Positions 1 to 5,100 of a stretch of 7,768 nucleotides of DNA are shown here, in pieces. The position numbers and the translations under genes are program-made. Below the pieces are notes generated by a model. That model saw only the letters and a program-made list of their open reading frames with translations. It made no database searches and was not told where the DNA came from. The stretch's first letter is position 1; each line of letters starts with the position of its first letter. The stretch is from positions 1 through 7,768 of the forward strand of contig CACZAK010000210.1 of NCBI GenBank assembly GCA_902779075.1, written 5' to 3'. The DNA is from an uncultured bacterium (GTDB lineage: Bacteria; Verrucomicrobiota; Kiritimatiellia; RFP12; UBA1067).

Positions 1-414
1 CTTTCGATGGCAGCGTCAGCGCCGTCAACCGCTTGCAACCGTTGAAACAGTCCTCGCCCACATAGTCGAGAAACCCCTCCTTCAGAGTGACCGAACTCAA
101 AATCTCGCATCCCGCGAACATCCTGAACGTCAGTCCGGGAACCCGACTTCCAACCACTACGCTCTCCAGCTTGTCGCATCCATCGAACAGATTACTGCCG
201 ATCTCAGTCACGCTGTCCGGTATCTCCATCGTCACAAGCGGAAGTCCGCTGAACAGGTGACGTCCGAGCTTCTGCACCGTTGATGGCAGCGTCAACGCAT
301 TCAGCGCAGCGCATCCTGTGAACGCGCTGTCCCCGATCTCGGTCACCCCCTCGTTCAGCTTCAGGTCCTTAAGCGTCGAACACCCGTCGAACGCATCCTG
401 GTAGACCGTCCGCA

Positions 415-480
415 CTTTCGATGGCAGCGTCAGCGCCGTCAACCGGTCAACCGCTTGCAACCGTTGAAACTATCCTCGCC
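415..480 (-). repeat. Internal LRR-coding repeat, copy 2 (copy 1 at 1-57)
   Basis: Bases 415-444 match 1-30 exactly. After the 8-bp insertion the match resumes through CTTGCAACCGTTGAAAC and, after two differing bases, TCCTCGCC. The spacing of the copies, 414 bp, is 138 codons, exactly six 23-residue repeats. Both encode the FNGCKRLTALTLPSK type of LRR. Near-identity at the DNA level, when the other repeats have diverged, suggests recent duplication or gene conversion. Confidence 0.8.
438..453. repeat. 8-bp perfect tandem duplication causing the LRR frameshift
   Basis: GTCAACCG occurs twice in a row (438-445 and 446-453). The related repeat copy at 23-31 has it once. The extra copy puts a TGA in frame on the minus strand at 439-441 and shifts the downstream reading. 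Confidence 0.9.
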
Positions 481-808
481 AATTACAATAATGCCATTCG
501 GCAATACAACTTCAGTGATAAACTCCTGGTTATAGAATGCTCGATAACCAATCACAGTAACGGGAACTTCGTCAAACTTGTCAGGAACAGTTACCACGCC
601 CTCCACGCGATCTCCATCGGTAGTACGCTCAACTTTAGTAACCGTGGCAACGGAATCGTCTATGGTATAAGACCATACTAGGTTCCCGATGGTTGCCTTG
701 TAGGTTGTTGCCCATGCGCCTAAGGGCGCGAGCATTCCGGCGACAGCCAGAAAGGTCGCCGCCAATCTCTTTAACTTTCTTTTGATGTTCATTTGATTTT
801 CCTTTCCT

Positions 809-841
809 TTATGATGGGTGAGGGTGCTGGTGACAGGGCAT
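809..841 (-). CDS. Possible 10-codon leader peptide (MPCHQHPHPS)
   Basis: On the minus strand an ATG at 839-841 opens a 10-codon frame ending in TAA at 809-811, just upstream of the LRR gene's ribosome site. An AAAGGAG site at 848-854 lies 6 nt before the ATG, a good spacing. The peptide has three His and three Pro. Its position between the promoter and the LRR start fits a translated leader, but so short a frame can arise by chance and no attenuator hairpin is clear. Speculative. Confidence 0.22.
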   Translation of the reverse strand: MPCHQHPHPS

Positions 842-984
842 CTGACACTCCTTTGCAGAAAATAGTGAAAATGCCTTTTCTGTTTGGAAGCGAAGGCAAA
901 ACAGCGCAACAGCCAGATGGGCCCACATGCCCATCCGCCCTCCCGCCTTGCGGAATATGCCTTAATAACCGTGTCACGGTCGGA

Positions 985-1013
985 ATTATACCAAACCCCA
1001 CGTCCGTTCGCAA
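985..1013 (-). promoter_or_regulatory. Candidate sigma-70-type promoter of the LRR gene
   Basis: Read on the minus strand: TTGCGA (1013-1008), a 17-nt spacer, then TATAAT (990-985), a perfect -10 with an extended TGG just before it. Transcription would start near 978, giving a leader of about 185 nt before the ATG at 792. The leader contains a CCGTG-A-CACGG inverted repeat close to the start and an ATGGGC/GCCCAT hairpin at 917-934. Confidence 0.6.
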
Positions 1014-1021
1014 GCCCCATG

Positions 1022-1042
1022 AAATCCCAAATCCCGAATCCC
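1022..1042. repeat. Three tandem heptamers (AAATCCC, AAATCCC, GAATCCC)
   Basis: Three head-to-tail 7-bp units lie just upstream of the LRR promoter's -35 box; on that strand they read GGGATTC/GGGATTT. They could be a simple-sequence tract or a regulator site. The sequence alone does not decide. Confidence 0.6.
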
Positions 1043-1053
1043 AAAAGGCACTT

Positions 1054-1146
1054 ATGGCAATTGAAAAGGTGAACTGTCCCGGCTGTGGGGCGAGCCACTC
1101 ACGATCCTCTGGTGAAGACCCACGCGCACCTCAACACGCAAGTTGA
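1054..1146 (+). CDS. Possible 30-codon fragment with a zinc-ribbon-like CPGC start
   Basis: An ATG at 1054-1056 opens a 30-codon frame starting MAIEKVNCPGCGAS and ending at 1146. The CxxC knuckle near the N-terminus resembles how many zinc-ribbon proteins begin, but no second knuckle follows. It may be the remnant of a truncated gene or a chance frame. An AAAAGG at 1043-1048 is a weak ribosome site. Confidence 0.15.
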   Translation: MAIEKVNCPGCGASHSRSSGEDPRAPQHAS

Positions 1147-1284
1147 CAAGGTATACGGCCTTTCGCCGTGATTCCGCGCCGTAATCTCACGAAGAGACGC
1201 AGAAATACAAGGCCAGCCCGAACCATTTTACTTACGGCATCGCTAAATCCGCCAAGGAAGAGCTTTCAATCACTTTCTGTGATC
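1147..1284. other. Non-coding stretch with no clear feature
   Basis: I see no supported gene here. A small ACGGC/GCCGT hairpin lies at 1155-1169 without a T-run. The words CACGAAGAGACGCAGAAA look like intergenic low-complexity sequence. A perfect TTGACA at 1143-1148 has no -10 at a proper distance. Confidence 0.5.
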
Positions 1285-1324
1285 CGTGACACCTAGATGT
1301 CAGGAACGTGACACCTAGGTGTCA
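1285..1324. repeat. Two direct copies of an 18-bp palindromic motif (cgtgacacctagRtgtca)
   Basis: Copies lie at 1285-1302 and 1307-1324, a 22-bp period (about two helical turns). They differ only at the R position. Copy 2 contains a perfect 16-bp palindrome, TGACACCTAGGTGTCA (1309-1324); copy 1 has one mismatch. The layout suits two dimeric repressor sites on one helix face, but the regulated start is over 300 bp away. A repeated-element end is an alternative. Confidence 0.6.
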
Positions 1325-1354
1325 TAAATTGGTGCTCTAAAGGCCATAACAAGA

Positions 1355-1545
1355 TGGTGCGCACCAAAACCTTCGACGGTGGGCGGCCCGGAGGTGGGGC
1401 GAACCCTCTGGGTGAGCCGTGGTGGCGGTTACGTGGGATGCATGACCCTATCGAGGCGGCGGTCACGGGGCGACCGCCATACCATGCGTCTCGCCGAGGA
1501 CTACTCGCCACAAAACTCCTAAAAAGGCCACGACGGGGCGTGGCC
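1355..1545. repeat. Cluster of GC-rich REP-like palindromes
   Basis: This non-coding block contains a 12-bp perfect palindrome TGGTGCGCACCA (1355-1366), a 7-bp-stem hairpin GGCGGTC/GACCGCC with an ACGGGGC loop (1458-1478), and a second 7-bp-stem hairpin GGCCACG/CGTGGCC with an ACGGGG loop (1526-1545). Between them lie G-rich words such as GGTGGGGCGAACCCTCTGGG. Frames through the block on both strands give Arg/Gly/Pro-rich peptides with no recognisable domain, so I treat it as repeat DNA, probably multi-copy in the genome. On the minus strand the 1526-1545 hairpin is followed by TTTTT (1525-1521), so it could also act as a terminator in that direction. Confidence 0.6.
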
Positions 1546-1618
1546 CTCCCATAATTGCCAAAAATTGCGTAATATAAGCGTTTCTGGAGGTGTGCCTTTC
1601 GCAGTTTTTGGGAGGGCC
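1542..1618. repeat. Inverted repeat GGCCCTCCC ... GGGAGGGCC upstream of the sigma-like gene
   Basis: The arms GGCCCTCCC (1542-1550) and GGGAGGGCC (1610-1618) are exact complements. Inner segments AAAAATTGCG (1560-1569) and CGCAGTTTTT (1600-1609) extend the pairing with one mismatch. The left arm overlaps the REP hairpin ending at 1545. Two oppositely facing REP-type units, or the remains of a small mobile element, are possible. Confidence 0.55.
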
Positions 1619-1633
1619 TCGAGTAAAAAGCCA

Positions 1634-1661
1634 TTGCCGTAAATCCAGAATATGCTAGAAT
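1634..1661 (+). promoter_or_regulatory. Candidate promoter for the sigma-like/vWA operon
   Basis: TTGCCG (1634-1639), a 16-nt spacer and TAGAAT (1656-1661), with an extended TGC directly before the -10. Transcription would start near 1668, about 100 nt before the chosen ATG. A second, weaker pair is TTGACC (1682-1687), 17 nt, TATGGA (1705-1710). Confidence 0.5.
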
Positions 1662-1771
1662 GTTCGCATGGACTCTTTAGATTGACCACATGTTTCGTTC
1701 TTAGTATGGAAGTTGTTTCAGAAAATTGTGGAAAAAGTGCGGGAACGGTTCCTGTGCGTATGGAGGAAGAG

Positions 1772-2623
1772 ATGGAATCGACAACGATTGAGACAGAATT
1801 GAAAGCGGCCGGCGCGTCCGGGCGACAAGACCTCTACGCCGGCGACGATGCCTGGCGGGAGTGGTTTGACGTTTGCTTCGTGGACGGCTGCGCCAACGCC
1901 GCCGCGCTGCGCGAGCAGGTCGCATCCGCCATGTACGCGCAGCTCGCGCGCTTCGGCTTCACACGCGCGGACGTAGAAGGCGCGGACCCCGTGCTGCACT
2001 TCGACGCCTACTTCATGCTCACCGGCTCGCGAAGCAAGCCCAAGCCCCTCAAGCTCTACTTCCAGCACCGGATGGCGGCCGAGGACCGTCCGCTCGACGA
2101 GTTCGTGTGCGGCACGCTGTTCGGTTCTGCCAGCGGACGCATCCACGACATCGTGCGCGACTGGCTTGCCACCGCTAAAGGGTGGAAGCCGCGCTCGGTG
2201 AGGGATACGGACGGGAAACGGCACCTCGTATGGGAACGCGCCGCAGAGGTTGACGACGCTCGCGACACAATCGGCGTCGTCTCGTGGCGTCCGGGTGCCG
2301 CGCTGGACCGCGCCGTCCTGTGGGCGCTCTCCCATGAGATGTTTTCTGCGGTGGCGAAAGAAATAAAAGTGGAAAAACAAAACGTTGCGCTCCTGTGTCA
2401 TGTGACGGCCCATGACATACCGATCACGTCGCCAGAGGTGCTGGCGGCGCTGGGTGTCGGGAAATCGCGGGCCTACGTGCTCAAGGAGACATGCATGAAA
2501 AAGATCGCAAAATTCTTTTCGGACAAGGGCATCGCCCTGAACGACCACCTGGCGGCGCAAACCCTGCTCGCAGCCTGCGAAGCGGCAATCGCGCCGGAAA
2601 CCCTCAAGAAACTCGGAAAGTGA
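1772..2623 (+). CDS. Sigma-70/HTH-like regulatory protein (clade-specific)
   Basis: 283 residues from the ATG at 1772, chosen because GGAGGAAG (1762-1769) sits just before it and because an upstream in-frame ATG at 1652 lies inside the candidate -10 box. Residues 219-248 (TSPEVLAALGVGKSRAYVLK and following) have the form of a helix-turn-helix like sigma region 4: a helix ending in ALGV, a turn, then a recognition helix rich in S, R and K. Residues 77-132 (FDAYFMLTGSRSKPKPLK, VCGTLFGSASGRIHDIVRDW) are alpha-helical and basic and might correspond to sigma region 2, but I cannot match them motif by motif. No membrane segment. The stop is 8 nt before the vWA gene start, so the two are probably co-translated and functionally paired. 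It may be a diverged ECF-type sigma factor or another DNA-binding regulator; its target promoters are unknown. Confidence 0.5.
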   Translation: MESTTIETELKAAGASGRQDLYAGDDAWREWFDVCFVDGCANAAALREQVASAMYAQLARFGFTRADVEGADPVLHFDAYFMLTGSRSKPKPLKLYFQHRMAAEDRPLDEFVCGTLFGSASGRIHDIVRDWLATAKGWKPRSVRDTDGKRHLVWERAAEVDDARDTIGVVSWRPGAALDRAVLWALSHEMFSAVAKEIKVEKQNVALLCHVTAHDIPITSPEVLAALGVGKSRAYVLKETCMKKIAKFFSDKGIALNDHLAAQTLLAACEAAIAPETLKKLGK

Positions 2624-2631
2624 GGTGCGCC

Positions 2632-5100
2632 ATGTCCAACGAAACCACGAACAAAGACCGCTTCCTTTCCGTCTTCCGCAACGAGTGGGAGATGTACCGC
2701 ACGCGCGAAACCACGCCACGCACAACGGCCGACAAGCCGGCCGACACCCCAGCGACATTTGATGTGTCGCCCGCCGCCGGCGAACTGCGTATCTTCGCCG
2801 ATTTCCCCGAACCCGTCACGGGACTGCTGCTCGGCGTCTCTGACGATGGCTGGCGCGTGCTGCCGCTTTCGCCGTTCACCGTACCGGCATCCGACCGCGA
2901 GATCCTCGTGGGAACGCGCGTCTACCAGCTGTGGAATACCTGCGATTTGTCCTTCAAGACGGTTTCGCACAGCTGGATCGTGGAAAAACTGCCGCCTGAC
3001 GACATCGCGGATGTCAAATCGGCACTGCGCGTAATGCGCGGCGAGAAGGTAGACGACGACCTTGCATCCTGCATGGGACTGCCTATTACGGCGTTGGACG
3101 ACGACCCGCGCCGCGACTACGAACGAACATTCCGCCTGTCGCCGCCCACCGCAGCGCCCGCACAACGCAGTAAATGGCGTTATTGGGTGCCGGCTCTTGC
3201 AGCGTCACTACTGCTGGCTCTCGGTCTGTCGTTCATGTTAAATCAGGAAAAGACACATCGGCAAGAGTGTATCCATATAGACAACGTCTCGCAAGTGACG
3301 GCTAAGGTAGCGCTAAAGGGAGAAGTGCAGCCGCCGCAGTGTGATGTTGCAATGGAGATGGAGTGTCCAGCTCCGCTTGCTGCGGAATCAAAAGGCGTGA
3401 AGGTTGCGAATGTTGATGCCATGATGTCCATCAAGTCCCCCGTCGTGATGAAATCGGTTATGGGGTCGGCAAGGGCAGCAGGCGTTCGCGGATGTTACAT
3501 GAGCGAGGAAAAGCTTCGTAGGAAGCGTGTACTTGCGTCAAATGAGCCGTGGCATGATAGTGGTTGGACGCGTGATGCTTTGTCTGATCAGGCACAGTCT
3601 GCCCAGCGTGCGGACGCCGTGGGTACGGAACGTTTTGCCTCGTTCAAGGAGAATGAGTTCCTCGAAGTGACGGGCAATCCGCTCTCTACGTTCGGCCTAG
3701 ACGTCGACACGGCGAGCTACACCACGATGCGGCGGTATCTGACGGACATGAAGCGTCTGCCGCCGAAGGATTCGGTGCGAATCGAGGAATACGTGAACTA
3801 CTTCTCCTACGACTACGCGGGGCCGACGGGGAACGTGCCCGTGGCGGTTGCGTGCGAACTGGGCGCGTGCCCGTGGAACGCGTCGCACAAGCTGCTGCGC
3901 GTGGCTGTGCAGGCGAAACGCGTGCCGAAAGAAGCCATCCCGCCCTGCAACCTCGTGTTCCTGATCGACAAGTCCGGCTCGATGAGCTGCAACGGCGGAT
4001 TCACGACGCTCATACAGGCGTTACGGCTCCTCGTGGACCAGCTGCGCCCGGAGGATTCCGTCGCGATCGTCACCTACGCGAGCGGCGTACAGGTGGAATT
4101 GCCCGCCACGTCCGGTTCCGACAAAGCGCGTATCCGTCAGGTGTTGGACGGCCTCCGCGCCGGCGGTGCCACGTCGGGCGGCGAAGGATTGCAGCTCGCC
4201 TACGACCAAGCTATGAAGAACTTCTCCGCCAAGAAGAACAACCGCGTGGTGCTCGTGACGGACGGCGACTTCAACGTGGGCATCAGCAACCCCTCCGAAC
4301 TCGAACGGTACATCGCGGAGAAACGCGCGACGGGCGTGTTCCTGACCGTGCTTGGCGTCGGATACGGCAACTACCAAGACGCCATGATGAAAAAGCTCGC
4401 AAACGCCGGCAACGGCAACTATGCGTTCCTCGACGGAATCCTTGAGGCGAAGAAGGTACTGATGACCGAGTTCGGCGGCACGATGATGACGGTGGCGAAA
4501 GACGTGAAACTCCAGCTAGAGTTCAATCCGGCGCAGGTGGGCGCGTACCGTCTGCTCGGCTACGAGAACCGTCTGCTGGCGGCCAAGGACTTCAACGACG
4601 ACAAGAAGGACGCCGGCGAGATGGGTAGCGGACATTCGATGACGGCGTTCTACGAGCTGGTGCCGGCCGGCGCGACGAACGCAGTTGCCAAGACGGACGC
4701 CCTAAAGTACCAGAAGCAGGTGCCTGTAGCGAACGAGGAGCTGCTCACTGTGAAACTGCGCTACAAGCTGCCGGAAGCCGACACGAGTACGCGGATCGAC
4801 CAGCCGGTGGTGGCGAAGGACATCACGCCTGCGGAGCCGTCGGAATCCTTCCGTTTCGCCTCGTCGGTCGTGGAGTTTGCGCTCCTGATGAAGGACTCGT
4901 CCTTCAAGGGATCGGCCTCGTTCGACTCCGTAATCAAGCGTGCCCGCGCGGCGAAAGGAACCGACAACGACGGCTGGCGCGCGGAGTTCATCCGCCTCGT
5001 CGAAACTGCGCAGCTGCTACAGGATTCTCAGCCGAGCACACCTGCCCCTCGGAGAAACCCTGTCAACGATCCAGACATCCAGGTTGATCCTGGCCTTTAA
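2632..5100 (+). CDS. Membrane-anchored YfbK-type vWA protein with cytosolic N-terminal domain
   Basis: 822 residues from the ATG at 2632 (GAGGT ribosome site overlapping the previous stop). Residues 1-181 are soluble and presumably cytosolic, with a compact beta-rich block at 45-135 (ELRIFADFPEP, WRVLPLSPFTVP, YQLWNTCDLS). One membrane helix spans about 182-203, preceded by RSKWR, which supports an N-in topology. Residues 204-340 are a variable linker. Residues 341-400 match the YfbK N-terminal region (NPLSTFGLDVDTASYTTMRR). The vWA domain follows at about 438-615 with a complete MIDAS: D446-x-S448-x-S450, T514 and D544 (TDGD). The C-terminal part, about 620-795, matches DUF3520/YfbK_C. E. 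coli YfbK is a lipoprotein; this one has a helix and an added cytosolic domain instead. Placement after a sigma-like gene suggests an anti-sigma or signal-relay role, which is inference. The last 13 codons overlap the opposing oxidoreductase gene. Confidence 0.85.
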   Translation: MSNETTNKDRFLSVFRNEWEMYRTRETTPRTTADKPADTPATFDVSPAAGELRIFADFPEPVTGLLLGVSDDGWRVLPLSPFTVPASDREILVGTRVYQLWNTCDLSFKTVSHSWIVEKLPPDDIADVKSALRVMRGEKVDDDLASCMGLPITALDDDPRRDYERTFRLSPPTAAPAQRSKWRYWVPALAASLLLALGLSFMLNQEKTHRQECIHIDNVSQVTAKVALKGEVQPPQCDVAMEMECPAPLAAESKGVKVANVDAMMSIKSPVVMKSVMGSARAAGVRGCYMSEEKLRRKRVLASNEPWHDSGWTRDALSDQAQSAQRADAVGTERFASFKENEFLEVTGNPLSTFGLDVDTASYTTMRRYLTDMKRLPPKDSVRIEEYVNYFSYDYAGPTGNVPVAVACELGACPWNASHKLLRVAVQAKRVPKEAIPPCNLVFLIDKSGSMSCNGGFTTLIQALRLLVDQLRPEDSVAIVTYASGVQVELPATSGSDKARIRQVLDGLRAGGATSGGEGLQLAYDQAMKNFSAKKNNRVVLVTDGDFNVGISNPSELERYIAEKRATGVFLTVLGVGYGNYQDAMMKKLANAGNGNYAFLDGILEAKKVLMTEFGGTMMTVAKDVKLQLEFNPAQVGAYRLLGYENRLLAAKDFNDDKKDAGEMGSGHSMTAFYELVPAGATNAVAKTDALKYQKQVPVANEELLTVKLRYKLPEADTSTRIDQPVVAKDITPAEPSESFRFASSVVEFALLMKDSSFKGSASFDSVIKRARAAKGTDNDGWRAEFIRLVETAQLLQDSQPSTPAPRRNPVNDPDIQVDPGL

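Larger units (their letters stand above)
1..792 (-). pseudogene. BspA-like secreted leucine-rich-repeat protein, frameshifted, 3' end outside window
   Basis: The start is the ATG at 790-792, preceded by a purine-rich ribosome site (AAAGGAAAGG, about 799-810). Residues 1-28 form a Sec signal peptide: a KRKLKR basic head, a hydrophobic core, and a probable cut after AWA. A non-repeat region follows (YKATIGNLVWSYTIDD), then LRR_5/BspA repeats of about 23 residues with the pattern L..L.LP..V..IG..AF.GC. The frame ends after 117 codons at a TGA (439-441) made by an 8-bp duplication. Removing 8 bp restores an LRR frame with no stop down to base 2, with about six repeats (for example DAFDGCSTLKDLKLNEGV and SVTEIGSNLFDGCDKLESV). 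Family members are exported adhesion or binding proteins; the ligand here is unknown. The disrupted frame is seen directly. Whether it is a true pseudogene, a reversible switch or an assembly error cannot be told. The 5' part (about 480-790) is visibly more AT-rich than the repeats. Confidence 0.85.

Noticed and set aside
1143..1171. TTGACA at 1143-1148 as a promoter
   Set aside because: No -10-like hexamer 15-19 nt downstream and no gene nearby on that strand.
1293..1634. 113-codon minus frame and 66-codon plus frame (1354-1554) through the REP-like block
   Set aside because: Arg/Gly/Pro-rich peptides without domains or ribosome sites, lying over palindromic repeat DNA; frames of this kind arise from GC-rich sequence.
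1652..1771. Upstream in-frame ATG (1652) as the start of the sigma-like gene
   Set aside because: It lies within the candidate -10 box and lacks a ribosome site, whereas the ATG at 1772 has a strong GGAGGAAG site.
2491..2631. Upstream in-frame ATG (2491) as the start of the vWA protein
   Set aside because: It lies inside the preceding gene and adds a Pro/Arg/Gly-rich shadow peptide; ATG 2632 has a ribosome site and normal spacing.
1718..2758. 346-codon minus-strand frame across the sigma-like gene
   Set aside because: Shadow frame; the plus frame has a ribosome site, HTH-like motif and operon context.
5079..5093. CCAGG/CCTGG hairpin at the convergent gene ends as a terminator
   Set aside because: Only a 5-bp stem and no T-run on either strand; not convincing.
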